Source of the DNA: Solimonas marina
GTDB taxonomy: Bacteria > Pseudomonadota > Gammaproteobacteria > Nevskiales > Nevskiaceae
Direction: 5' to 3'
DNA: 64,000 nucleotides
Assembly: GCF_012241385.1 (NCBI RefSeq)
Contig: NZ_JAAVXB010000007.1
Span: forward strand, 124,001-188,000
Shown here piece by piece: positions 35,884 to 45,195 of the stretch. The notes under the pieces were generated by a model that was not told where the DNA came from, ran no database searches, and saw nothing but the letters and a program-made list of their open reading frames with translations. Every line of letters begins with the position of its first letter. Position 1 is the first letter of the stretch. A program made the position numbers and the translations under genes.

Positions 35884-38800
35884 TTATGCGGCCATTCGAG
35901 AGGATTGGCCGTTCCTCAGGTGATCCTCTGTCAACAAATCGGACGCCAGCCTGTGCGACTGCAAGCCACCGGCGGACTGCAGAGTCAATGGATTTCTTAT
36001 CCATGCGGCTGCGAAATCCTCGTCCATCGCGCTTGCGTTATGGTCCATATCGAAACGAGAAACAGCGTCCGCTAGCGTCCAGCTGCTGATACCAGCGCCG
36101 CTGCGGAATGCAGGTTTTTCAGGCACGACGGTATCGGATGCCTCGTCGGCCGTCGTTGCCGGCAAATCTCCGGCATCCAACCACAGTCTGGTCGTTACGC
36201 CGCTTGCCGCCATGCTCTGCCCTGAAATCGCGTTGACGACATCGGCATAACCCAGCGTGGTGCCGTCATCGAACCGGATGGCATCCAGTCGATATGCGCT
36301 TGTTCCGTTACTCGCGAAGTAACTCTGAATCGTGACTTGGTCCGATGTGCCGTTGATCGAGACGATGAGATTGTTGCCGCTTTGCGTGAACGTCGTGTCC
36401 GCCATCGCAATCCCTGTACCCAATTGCAAGGTGTCAGTTCGCGACGACGCAGTGTCATAGTTATTGATCGTGTCCTGACCGTCACCGAGCCCGAACAGAT
36501 AAACGTCATTACCCGCATCACCCTTCAGCGTATCGTTGCCCCCGCCACCTGATAGCGTGTCGTTGCCCGATCCACCTGACAGCGTATTGGCCGCCGAATT
36601 GCCGATCAGTATGTTGGCCAGCGTGTTGCCCGTTCCGTTGATGGTGGAGTTACCCGTCAATGTCAGATTTTCGATATTGTTGCCCAAGGTCCAGGTGCCG
36701 CTCGACATCACCATGTCGGTGCCTTGCCCCGCGCTTTCGGTAACCGTGTCACTGCTGGTGACGTAGTAAATATTGTCGCCAGCGCCACCGGACAGCGTGT
36801 TGATTCTCGAGTTTCCGGTCATGACGTTGTTCAGCGCATTTCCGGTTCCATTGATCGCCGAGTAAGTCAACGAATCACCACTGTCCGGATCCGTAAACGC
36901 GCCCGACGTTACGGTATAAGTGAAGTTGACGCCCTGCGAGGCTGACTGGTCCGCCAGCGGCATCGATAGCTCCGGCGCGTGATTGGGGCCTCCGACGACC
37001 AGACTCACATAGGTGCCTGCAGCATAGCCATAGTTGTCGGCTCCCCAAAGCACGAATTGCAAGGTCCCGAGATCATCCGCATCCGGCGTCCCGGAAAACG
37101 TCCTCGTGGCCGGATCGAAGGTGATCCAGGACGGCAATGCCGAGCCATCGGGCATGCTGGCGCTATACGTGATCGAATCCCACGGATCCGGATCAGTGAT
37201 CGTGTCGATGGGCACAACGTACGTGAACGCGCTTCCCTGGCTTGCATGCAGGGTCGGAACCGTACCGCTGACCGTCGGAGGTTGATCATTGTTCGCGCGA
37301 TCGACGACGGTCTGGATCATTTCCTGATCCCACACGACGCCGTTACTGAATTGAACCGCATCGATCTTGTGATCGGCCGCTTGCCCGTCGATCGTGGTAT
37401 CCGCCGCGTAGTAATCAATGATTGCGACTTGATCGGAGCTACCGTTGATCGTCAGGAAAAGGCTGCTGCCATACTGGAAAGCCGACACATCATCATCGGA
37501 AATGCCCGAGCCGAAGCTCAGCGTATCGGTCGCGCTGAGAAGATCCGTGTTGTCGATACTGTCTTGTCCGTCGCCAAGGTTGAATACGTAGGTATCGTCA
37601 CCTTGATCACCGAAAAGGTAGTCGTTACCCGCGGCTCCAGTCAGCACGTTATCGCCCGCGTTGCCCCAGAGACCATTGTCGAGCTCGTTGCCGGTAGCCG
37701 ACACCGCATCTCCGTCAATGGCGAGGCGCTCAAGATTGGCGCCCAGTGTCCAGCTCACCGTGCTGCGGACAAAGTCGTCTCCTTCGTCAGCATTCTCGTG
37801 GATGACATCTGCCGCGTTGTCGATTTCGTAGTAATCGTCGCCGAGCCCGCCGATCAGGGTGTCTTCGCCGTCCGATCCGAACAAGGCATCGTCACCGGCA
37901 CCGCCAATCAGTGTGTCGTTTCCGCCCAGGCCCAGCAGATTATTGTCTGCGTCGTTTCCGGTAATGACATTGTCGAGATCGTTGCCATTGCCACGGTACA
38001 CGGTACCGGCAAGAGTGAGATTCTCGACGTTGCTTTCCAGGATGTATGTGGTATCGAAGCTCCGCAGGATGGTGTCGATACCGCCGCCGGAATCCTCGGC
38101 GACGTAGTCATCGGCATCGTCGACGACATAGGTATCGTCGCCGAGACCGCCTTCCATGTAATCCGCACCCGCGCCGCCATCGAGACGGTTGTTGCCGGCG
38201 TTGCCGATCAGGTCGTTGTCTTCGCTGTTGCCAGTGGCATCGATATCGGCAGTTCCGATCAGCGTGATGCCTTCCAGATTCGCGCCGAGCGTATAGCTGA
38301 AACCGGCTTCTACTGTGTCGAAGCCATTGTCTGCGTCTTCCTCGATCACGTCACCGGCACTGTCGATCACGTACGTGTCGTCACCCGCCCCGCCTTCGAG
38401 GGTGTCATCGCCAGCGCCACCATCGAGCCGATCGTCTCCGCCCAGCCCAATCAGCCAGTTGTCCGACGCATTGCCGACCAGCGAATTGTCCAGAGCATTG
38501 CCGATGCCCTTTGCCGCCGTATCGGTCAATACGAGATTCTCGACGTTGTCTTCGAGATCGTAGTCGCTGCTGACGCTGCGAATGACTGTGTCGTTGCCCT
38601 GCCCTGCGTCTTCAATGGCAAAGTCGTCGGCGTTGTCTTCGATATAGGTGTCGTCGCCGGCACCGCCAATGAGATCGTCGTAACCGCCGCCGCCATCCAG
38701 ACGGTTGTTGCCTGAATTCCCGGTCAGGATGTTATAGCCATCGTTTCCTGTCGCATCGATATCCGATGAACCCAGCAGAGTGATGTTTTCAAGATTGGCG

Positions 38801-41800
38801 CCGAGCGTGTAGCTGAAGGCCACTTCCACGGTGTCGGTTCCACCATCAACATCCTCCGTGATTTGATCGTTCGCCGAATCGACGACATAGGTATCGTCGC
38901 CAAGTCCGCCAACCAAAATATCGTCCCCGGCTCCGCCGTCCAATCGATTGGCTCCGTCGTTGCCGGTCAAGGTGTTGCTGCCGCTGTTGCCCGTCGCATT
39001 GATGTCATCCGAACCCGATAGCTGCAGGTTTTCGACATTCGCAGCCAAGCTGTAGTTGATAGAACTGATGACCGTATCGGTACCTTCGCCTACCGCTTCG
39101 GTGATCACGTCATTGACGTTGTCGACGACGTACTCGTCGTCGCCCGTGCCGCCCGACAGCTGATCGGCGCCGCTGCCGCCATCCAGCAGGTCGTTTCCGG
39201 CAGCGCCATTGAGGGTGTCTGCTCCGGCGCCACCCATCAAGGTATTGTCGAGCTCGTTGCCGTCGAGCACGTTATCGCCATCATTGCCTGTGCCTTCGAT
39301 GGCTCCAGCGCCGACGAGACTGAGATTTTCGACGTTGTCCGCAAGCGTGTAGTTGACTGCCGCTTGAACAGTGTCAGCGCCTTCTCCAAACGCTTCAGTG
39401 ACAGAGTCATCAGCGTCATCGACGACATAGGTATCGTCACCCATGCCGCCGGACATCTGGTCGGCGCCCGTACCGCCGTCAAGCAGGTCGTCACCGGCAC
39501 CGCCGGCAAGCACATCGTTCCCGGCAAGGCCCGTCAAGGTGTTCGATGCGCTGTTGCCGATGATCTCGTTGTCAAGATCGTTCCCGACACCCTGAGTCGC
39601 GCCACTGCCCTCCGCCAGGACCAGGCGCTCGATATTCTCTCCAAGCGTGAAATCAACGCTCGCAACAACCGTGTCGGTGCCCTCATCGGCATTCTCGATC
39701 AGGGTTGCGGCGTTGCCGGCGACGATGTACTCGTCATCCCCGGTGCCGCCGCTGGCGACATCCGAATCGCCATCGAGCATGAGCGTGTCGTTTCCTGCGT
39801 TGCCTTCGACCACATCGTCACCGGCGCCACCGGACAGCGTGTCATCGCCGTCGCCGCCATACAGGTGATCAACACCCGAGCCGCCATTGACGATGTCGCT
39901 GCCCGCGCCGCCGTAGATCACGTCGTCGCCATCGTCACCGGAAATGGTGTCGTTCCCGTCACCGCCATCGGCGGTATCGTCCCCTGCGCCCAGCGTGACA
40001 ATATCGTCGCCCGCTCCCGCCGTAACGGTGTCGTCGCCTTCCAGCGCAGCGATGTTGTCGCGGGCCGAGGTGCCGGTAATCGTGTCGGCATCCGGCGTGC
40101 TCGGCAGCGAAATGCCGACCGCCTCGACCACATCCGCAAGCGTCATCGTGGTTCCGTCGGAGAACTCGATGCTGCTGATCGGCGAGGTATCGACAAGATT
40201 GTTGTAATCCACCCCGTCCAGATGGATGGCATCGCCACCCGCACTGGTTTCGATCAGCAGCGAACCCAGGCCGAGATGGATATTGCTGAGCGTGATGCCG
40301 TCCTGCAGTACCAGCGTGTTGAAGCCGCCGGTATCCGTGATGTGCTTGGTGCCGTCGCCCAGAGAGAAAACATAGACATCGTCACCGGCACCGCCCGACA
40401 GCGTGTCGTTTCCAGTACCCGCGACGAGTATGTCGTTGCCGGCGCCGCCTTCCAGCGTGTCGTCACCGGCGCCGCCGTAGAGCTGGTCGTCTCCGTCACC
40501 GCCGACCAGCTGGTCGGCGCCGTCACCACCACTGAGGTAGTCAGCGCCGTCGCCAGTTGTGAGCGCGTCATCTCCGGCTCCGCCGTACAAGGAGTTGTTG
40601 CCGCTCGTATCGGTCAGGATGTCGTTGCCGTCGTTGCCCGAGAGCGAATCGTCTCCAGCATCGCCGTTGAGCTGGTCAACGCCGCCGCCGCCGGAGAGTA
40701 TGTCGTTTCCGGCGCCACCCGAGAGGGTGTCGTCCCCTTCGTCTCCCTGCAGCGTGTCGATGCCATCACCGCCCATGAGCTGGTCGTTGCCACCGTATCC
40801 CCTCAGATAGTCGTCACCGGCGCCGCCATCCAGTATGTCGTTGCCGTGATGTGCGGCATCGACGTCATCGGCGTCACCGAAGAGCTGGTCGTTGCCGTTT
40901 CCACCGAGCAGCGTGTCATTGCCGCCTTCGCCGATAAGGTGATCGTCGCCGTCGCCACCATCGAGTTCGTCATCTCCGTGCAGCGATGCGTCTATATCCG
41001 ATGCGTCGCCATAGAGGTAGTCGTTGCCGGCGCCACCGACCAAGGTATCGTTGTTGCCGTACCCGACAAGCGTGTCGTCGCCGTCACCGCCGTCGAGACT
41101 GTCTGCTCCTTGCGAGGCTGCGTCCGTGCCGGCAACGTCGCCGTACATCTGATCGGCGCCAGCGCCACCGACCAGCGTGTCGTCGCCACCGTAGCCGACC
41201 AGCAGATCGTCGCCGTCGCCGCCATCGAGATAATCGTCACCCTGTGAGGTGGGATCAGTGCTCTGCAGATCGCCGTAGAGACGGTCGTCGCCATTCCCAC
41301 CGAACAAGGTGTCGCTTCCGGCATAACCGACAAGCTGGTCGTTGCCATCGCCACCGTCAAGAAAATCATCGCCCTGATCTGCCACGGCAACATTGTCGGC
41401 GTCTCCATACAGGAGGTCGTCATCGTCCCCGCCAAACAGGAAATCCGAGCCGCCATTGCCGAAGAGGATGTCTTCACCGGCGCCGCCGTAGAGCCAGTCG
41501 GCACCGTAATACGCCGCGAGTGTCGAGTTCGAATCACCATCGAGCTGATCGTCACCGTCACCGCCATACAGCGTGTCGTTCCCGCCTTGACCGCCGAGGA
41601 CGTCATTGCCGGCGCCGCCATCCAGGGTGTCGTCGCCGTGGTACTGCCCGTCCAGAATTTCCGAGTCACCCTGAAGTTGATCGTCGCCATCACCGCCGGT
41701 GAGATCATCGTTGCCGCCGCCGCCGATCAGATAGTCGTTTCCGGCGCCGCCATCGAGCGTATCGTCGCCCTGGTATTGACCGGGCGTGACGTTGTCGTCA

Positions 41801-44718
41801 CCAAACAGATAATCGGAACCTGCGCCGCCCAGCAGTGTGTCGGCACCGCCGTTGCCGTAGAGCGTATCGTTACCGGCACCGCCATCGAGATAGTCGGCGC
41901 CGTGCAGGCTTCCCGACAACCCGCCGGACGAGCCGTCGTCATCGGCGTCGCCAGAGATGTCGTCGTCACCATCTCCACCCAACACAACATCGGAGCCAGC
42001 GTCGGCAAAGACGAGATCGTTCCCCGTGCCGGCATCAATGAAGTCGTTGCCACCGCCCGCATATACCCAGTCAGCCCCCGCGCCGGCGATGATGATGTCG
42101 TCATCACCCGCACCCGGCGCGAGCGCGATCGGCGTCACGCCCGATTCCGTCAGGTTGTAGGACGTCTGGGAACCGTTGACGATTGTCTCGCGCGTCACGC
42201 TCCAGTCGGTATTGGCGCCGGCGAGATCGCGATCGCCCCAGATGACGTCGTCGCCCGCGCCGGCCACGATCGTGTCCTGGCCCGACCCGCCATGCAGATA
42301 ATCATCGCCGTTGGACGCGATGAGCCGATCATCACCGTCACCGCCGACGAACAGGCTGCCTCGCTGGCCTGTTCCTGATTGCGTCTCTCCGTTGTCGATG
42401 GCGGTATCGATGTCGCTTTCTTCGGCGCCATACAGATCGTCGTTGTCCGCTTCTCCGAACAGCACGTTGCTGCCCGTGCCGCCGATCAACACGTCTTCCC
42501 CGCCGTGGCCGGCGAGGACATCGTTGCCGCCCAGACCTTCGATCCGGTCATTGCCGTCCGAGCCGAGCAGGGTGTCGTTGCGATCCGGAGACGCCGTGGC
42601 GCCGACCACGACGTTGCCGTACTGGTCGTACTGAAGGTTTTCTTCGCCGTCGATCGGGGCAAGGTCACCGACAAAGGTCAGCGTCGTTTCGGGCGGCGCT
42701 TCCTGCGCGCCGCCCGTCAACTCGATGCCCAGATCGCCGCTGTGGAAGTTCTGGACAATGGTGCGGTCACCGCTGCTGCGCGAAACAATGGTCAGCGTCG
42801 TGCCGCTGCCCGTTGCTGAACTCAAGATGTAATCGAACAGATCATCGTCACTGCGATACAGCTGCCCACCACCGGACGTACCCGCAATGAGATGACCATT
42901 ACCCAGAAGGCTGACGGTGCCATCGGCACCATTCTCGTCCGGGATGATGAACTGGATTTGCCCGGCTTTGTGTCCGCCCGACTCGTCGATGTCGATGATC
43001 GTGTCGCCGGCCTGGCCGGCGCGGATCACGTAAGTGTCGAATCCAAGACCGCCTTCAAGGGTGTCAGCGTCCTCCCCTCCGTCGAGGAAGTCATCGCCCT
43101 GCATGCCGACGAGGCGGTCACGGCCGGCTTCGCCTTTGAGCAAGTCGCCGCCGCTGCCGCCTTCAAGATAATCATTACCTTCGCCAGCGGAAAGTGTGTC
43201 GTCACCGTCACCACCGAACAGCCGGTCGTCTCCGCTTCCGCCTGACAGCGTATTGACAGCGGCACTCCCGAAGATCGTTTTACCGGACGTGACCAAACCA
43301 AAATCCAGTCTGTCGACGGTTACCGAAAGGCTCTGCCCGACGTCAGTGAATTCCAAATCACCGCCCAAGAAGGAATAAGGCAGGTTCACGAGGACAGAGA
43401 AAGGGGCATTTGTATCCTGAACAAATGGCGGTACCGTATTGTCGGTGCGATCATTTGCGTTGACTGCCTGTTGGACCGCCAGCATTTCAGAACGCGCCGA
43501 TACCCACTCCTGCGTGATGTTTCCAGCTCCTGTATTGGGGTCATAGAGCGACAGGGAATTCGCGTAGGCTTGGTAAAGAAGCTGTCCGTTGGCATCGAGA
43601 ACCGCTCCCGAGGAATCGGACGCCATAAAAACGAACGGATTGAGTCGCTCCAAAGCGTAGCGATATGCCAGTCCTGCATCATCGTCCGCAGCCCCGAGCG
43701 TCGCCGCTGAGCTCAAATACTGAGTGCCACCCACAATACTAAATTGAAGACCCGGATGATCGGAAACGAGCTGCGATATGCCAGACGAAATCGCATCGAT
43801 CGTATCGTAGAGTTGGCTCCGATCTTCGTTTGCAACTACTGGGGCTAAGAAAAGATCAGCCAGCGGGTTCACAATGTTTTCGAGCGAAGCGGTGGAGGAG
43901 TTCGCCGCGGCATCGAAGATTGTGCTGACAGTCTGATCGCTGATGGATGGATCAATTCCATGAAGTAGCGTCTGAACAGCCAGAGAGTCGACCAGATATT
44001 TGATGCTGTGGTTGTTCAATACCCCTTCGTTTTCAATTCTGATCGGCTGGACAGAGCCGATCATTTGCCCGAGTCCGGACGTAGCCGAAGGGCCATCTTC
44101 GGCATAGACGTTGAATATGCGATCGTTCGGCATAGTTGCATCGGTAATTCCCAGCATTTCGAGTAACTGGGTTCCGATATCCGAAATTGCCCCTGCGGCG
44201 ATGGAAAAACCCGGCGCGTTGAAGGTGTAAGCCGCCGAAACAACATCGGGATGATCGGCAGCAAATGCCTCGGCCAGAAACCCACCCAAGCTATGACCCG
44301 TAACGGTGATCGATTCCGACGGATCTATTTTCGGAGGATTTCCAGTCGTTAGTGACTGATAGAACGATTCCAGAGCCTCATATTGTGGCTGGCCGAACCA
44401 TGTTCCGAGTATCGCTACGTTCGCAATATCTGTTACATAGTCCGTAAATCCGTTGGACCCAGCGATTGCGATCACCTTTTCATGGGTGTCGGCGTCCTCG
44501 AAAGCAACGGCTGAGAAGCCATTGAGCAAGTCAACTTGCTCCAAAACGATCCATTCGCCGTTGAATTGCTGAGCCAGAGCAAGAGGCATTGCAGGATCAC
44601 TGGGATTACTACCCACATATGCATCTATATTTTGGGGATCTTGGCCATCGAAAAGGTCAGTGGCATACGCTGCTTGTGCGGTTTCCGCATAACGAAGATA
44701 CGTGCTGATTGATGGCAT
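35884..44718 (-). CDS. giant RTX protein with N-terminal lipase domain
   Basis: A 2944-residue type I secretion substrate. Residues 1-270 form an alpha/beta-hydrolase lipase (class 3-like) with nucleophile elbow TGHSLGG, serine at 143, and VVANEDR later; there is no signal peptide. From about 480 onward there are many glycine/aspartate RTX nonamers (GGxGxDxLx) that bind calcium outside the cell, a block of eight 46-residue super-repeats (about 938-1308), nine or so modules with the pattern NVENLxLxG...GNxLDNxLxGN, two HCBP-related modules (DQVAIIDYY...DAVQFSNG and again near the end), and two putative immunoglobulin-like modules (TPTLHASQG..., SMPLADQSASQG...). The last 110 residues lack RTX motifs and should hold the secretion signal. 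Upstream of the start, the coding GC falls below that of neighbouring genes. Confidence 0.92.
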   Translation of the reverse strand: MPSISTYLRYAETAQAAYATDLFDGQDPQNIDAYVGSNPSDPAMPLALAQQFNGEWIVLEQVDLLNGFSAVAFEDADTHEKVIAIAGSNGFTDYVTDIANVAILGTWFGQPQYEALESFYQSLTTGNPPKIDPSESITVTGHSLGGFLAEAFAADHPDVVSAAYTFNAPGFSIAAGAISDIGTQLLEMLGITDATMPNDRIFNVYAEDGPSATSGLGQMIGSVQPIRIENEGVLNNHSIKYLVDSLAVQTLLHGIDPSISDQTVSTIFDAAANSSTASLENIVNPLADLFLAPVVANEDRSQLYDTIDAISSGISQLVSDHPGLQFSIVGGTQYLSSAATLGAADDDAGLAYRYALERLNPFVFMASDSSGAVLDANGQLLYQAYANSLSLYDPNTGAGNITQEWVSARSEMLAVQQAVNANDRTDNTVPPFVQDTNAPFSVLVNLPYSFLGGDLEFTDVGQSLSVTVDRLDFGLVTSGKTIFGSAAVNTLSGGSGDDRLFGGDGDDTLSAGEGNDYLEGGSGGDLLKGEAGRDRLVGMQGDDFLDGGEDADTLEGGLGFDTYVIRAGQAGDTIIDIDESGGHKAGQIQFIIPDENGADGTVSLLGNGHLIAGTSGGGQLYRSDDDLFDYILSSATGSGTTLTIVSRSSGDRTIVQNFHSGDLGIELTGGAQEAPPETTLTFVGDLAPIDGEENLQYDQYGNVVVGATASPDRNDTLLGSDGNDRIEGLGGNDVLAGHGGEDVLIGGTGSNVLFGEADNDDLYGAEESDIDTAIDNGETQSGTGQRGSLFVGGDGDDRLIASNGDDYLHGGSGQDTIVAGAGDDVIWGDRDLAGANTDWSVTRETIVNGSQTSYNLTESGVTPIALAPGAGDDDIIIAGAGADWVYAGGGNDFIDAGTGNDLVFADAGSDVVLGGDGDDDISGDADDDGSSGGLSGSLHGADYLDGGAGNDTLYGNGGADTLLGGAGSDYLFGDDNVTPGQYQGDDTLDGGAGNDYLIGGGGNDDLTGGDGDDQLQGDSEILDGQYHGDDTLDGGAGNDVLGGQGGNDTLYGGDGDDQLDGDSNSTLAAYYGADWLYGGAGEDILFGNGGSDFLFGGDDDDLLYGDADNVAVADQGDDFLDGGDGNDQLVGYAGSDTLFGGNGDDRLYGDLQSTDPTSQGDDYLDGGDGDDLLVGYGGDDTLVGGAGADQMYGDVAGTDAASQGADSLDGGDGDDTLVGYGNNDTLVGGAGNDYLYGDASDIDASLHGDDELDGGDGDDHLIGEGGNDTLLGGNGNDQLFGDADDVDAAHHGNDILDGGAGDDYLRGYGGNDQLMGGDGIDTLQGDEGDDTLSGGAGNDILSGGGGVDQLNGDAGDDSLSGNDGNDILTDTSGNNSLYGGAGDDALTTGDGADYLSGGDGADQLVGGDGDDQLYGGAGDDTLEGGAGNDILVAGTGNDTLSGGAGDDVYVFSLGDGTKHITDTGGFNTLVLQDGITLSNIHLGLGSLLIETSAGGDAIHLDGVDYNNLVDTSPISSIEFSDGTTMTLADVVEAVGISLPSTPDADTITGTSARDNIAALEGDDTVTAGAGDDIVTLGAGDDTADGGDGNDTISGDDGDDVIYGGAGSDIVNGGSGVDHLYGGDGDDTLSGGAGDDVVEGNAGNDTLMLDGDSDVASGGTGDDEYIVAGNAATLIENADEGTDTVVASVDFTLGENIERLVLAEGSGATQGVGNDLDNEIIGNSASNTLTGLAGNDVLAGGAGDDLLDGGTGADQMSGGMGDDTYVVDDADDSVTEAFGEGADTVQAAVNYTLADNVENLSLVGAGAIEGTGNDGDNVLDGNELDNTLMGGAGADTLNGAAGNDLLDGGSGADQLSGGTGDDEYVVDNVNDVITEAVGEGTDTVISSINYSLAANVENLQLSGSDDINATGNSGSNTLTGNDGANRLDGGAGDDILVGGLGDDTYVVDSANDQITEDVDGGTDTVEVAFSYTLGANLENITLLGSSDIDATGNDGYNILTGNSGNNRLDGGGGYDDLIGGAGDDTYIEDNADDFAIEDAGQGNDTVIRSVSSDYDLEDNVENLVLTDTAAKGIGNALDNSLVGNASDNWLIGLGGDDRLDGGAGDDTLEGGAGDDTYVIDSAGDVIEEDADNGFDTVEAGFSYTLGANLEGITLIGTADIDATGNSEDNDLIGNAGNNRLDGGAGADYMEGGLGDDTYVVDDADDYVAEDSGGGIDTILRSFDTTYILESNVENLTLAGTVYRGNGNDLDNVITGNDADNNLLGLGGNDTLIGGAGDDALFGSDGEDTLIGGLGDDYYEIDNAADVIHENADEGDDFVRSTVSWTLGANLERLAIDGDAVSATGNELDNGLWGNAGDNVLTGAAGNDYLFGDQGDDTYVFNLGDGQDSIDNTDLLSATDTLSFGSGISDDDVSAFQYGSSLFLTINGSSDQVAIIDYYAADTTIDGQAADHKIDAVQFSNGVVWDQEMIQTVVDRANNDQPPTVSGTVPTLHASQGSAFTYVVPIDTITDPDPWDSITYSASMPDGSALPSWITFDPATRTFSGTPDADDLGTLQFVLWGADNYGYAAGTYVSLVVGGPNHAPELSMPLADQSASQGVNFTYTVTSGAFTDPDSGDSLTYSAINGTGNALNNVMTGNSRINTLSGGAGDNIYYVTSSDTVTESAGQGTDMVMSSGTWTLGNNIENLTLTGNSTINGTGNTLANILIGNSAANTLSGGSGNDTLSGGGGNDTLKGDAGNDVYLFGLGDGQDTINNYDTASSRTDTLQLGTGIAMADTTFTQSGNNLIVSINGTSDQVTIQSYFASNGTSAYRLDAIRFDDGTTLGYADVVNAISGQSMAASGVTTRLWLDAGDLPATTADEASDTVVPEKPAFRSGAGISSWTLADAVSRFDMDHNASAMDEDFAAAWIRNPLTLQSAGGLQSHRLASDLLTEDHLRNGQSSRMAA
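40795..41906 (-). repeat. eight-copy 46-residue super-repeat within the RTX protein
   Basis: Within the RTX gene, blocks of the pattern GDDxLDGGxGDDxLxGxGGNDTLxGGxGDDQLYGD followed by a variable 10-residue linker (for example SEILDGQYH, LQSTDPTSQ, ASDIDASLH) repeat about eight times at a period of about 138 bp. Each block adds a parallel beta-roll with a loop. Confidence 0.75.
41967..42755 (-). repeat. 789-bp direct repeat, copy in the large RTX gene
   Basis: Nearly identical in the same orientation to 45320-46108 in the smaller RTX gene; offset is constant at 3353 and I found one mismatch (g at 42004 versus a at 45357). It encodes residues about 655-917 here (GDLGIELTGGAQEAP... to SDVVLGGDG). 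Confidence 0.92.
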
Positions 44719-44721
44719 GAC

Positions 44722-45195
44722 TCACGCTCCCTTGACGAAAACCGACCTGATAAGTTGCTGTTCTTCTTTTCTGGAAGGACACGTATTTACAGTTGACTCA
44801 AAACCAATAAGTAGCGAAATATCTCCTCCATACGAGGAATAATAAATTTTCTCGGCCAGCAATTGACCATCGGCTCTTCTAATTATCTTCTGATCGTGGC
44901 GAATAAGCGAAGTCCCGCCGAGTTCTGGCTGCCCATTATTTAATGCTTCATACTCATCGTCGTATAAATATTCATGGCCGAGTAAATTTTTAACCGACCT
45001 CTGTTGCCATCCCGGAAAAGGGTTTCCGTATTCATCAAACATATTTTTTGGAAGAATTACTTTTTCATATACTCTTATTCCACCATCGCTCCTACATAGG
45101 GATCCCATACGGCGCTCTACAAGATATTTATTGCCCTTCATCAGCGACAAAAGAGACACACAAAGGAAGAAAAGGAGCCAGGCTAACGTCTTCAT
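44722..45195 (-). CDS. small exported protein between the two RTX genes
   Basis: A 157-residue protein with a hydrophobic N-terminus (LAWLLFFLCVSLLSLM), probably a signal anchor. The start overlaps the stop of the upstream RTX gene (ATGA) and the stop is 3 bp from the next RTX gene, so it is embedded in the operon. Recognisable pattern: LCRSDGGIRVYEKVILP, LGHEYLYDDEYEALNNGQPELGG, IRRADGQLLAEKIYYSSYGGD. This resembles a widespread family of small hypothetical proteins that I cannot name. A cell-envelope immunity or accessory role for the RTX lipase is inference. Lower GC than neighbours. Confidence 0.8.
   Translation of the reverse strand: MKTLAWLLFFLCVSLLSLMKGNKYLVERRMGSLCRSDGGIRVYEKVILPKNMFDEYGNPFPGWQQRSVKNLLGHEYLYDDEYEALNNGQPELGGTSLIRHDQKIIRRADGQLLAEKIYYSSYGGDISLLIGFESTVNTCPSRKEEQQLIRSVFVKGA

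Noticed and set aside
39364-41247. A 627-codon plus-strand frame in the RTX gene
   Set aside because: Complement of RTX repeats; valine/alanine repeats reflect glycine/aspartate codons on the other strand.
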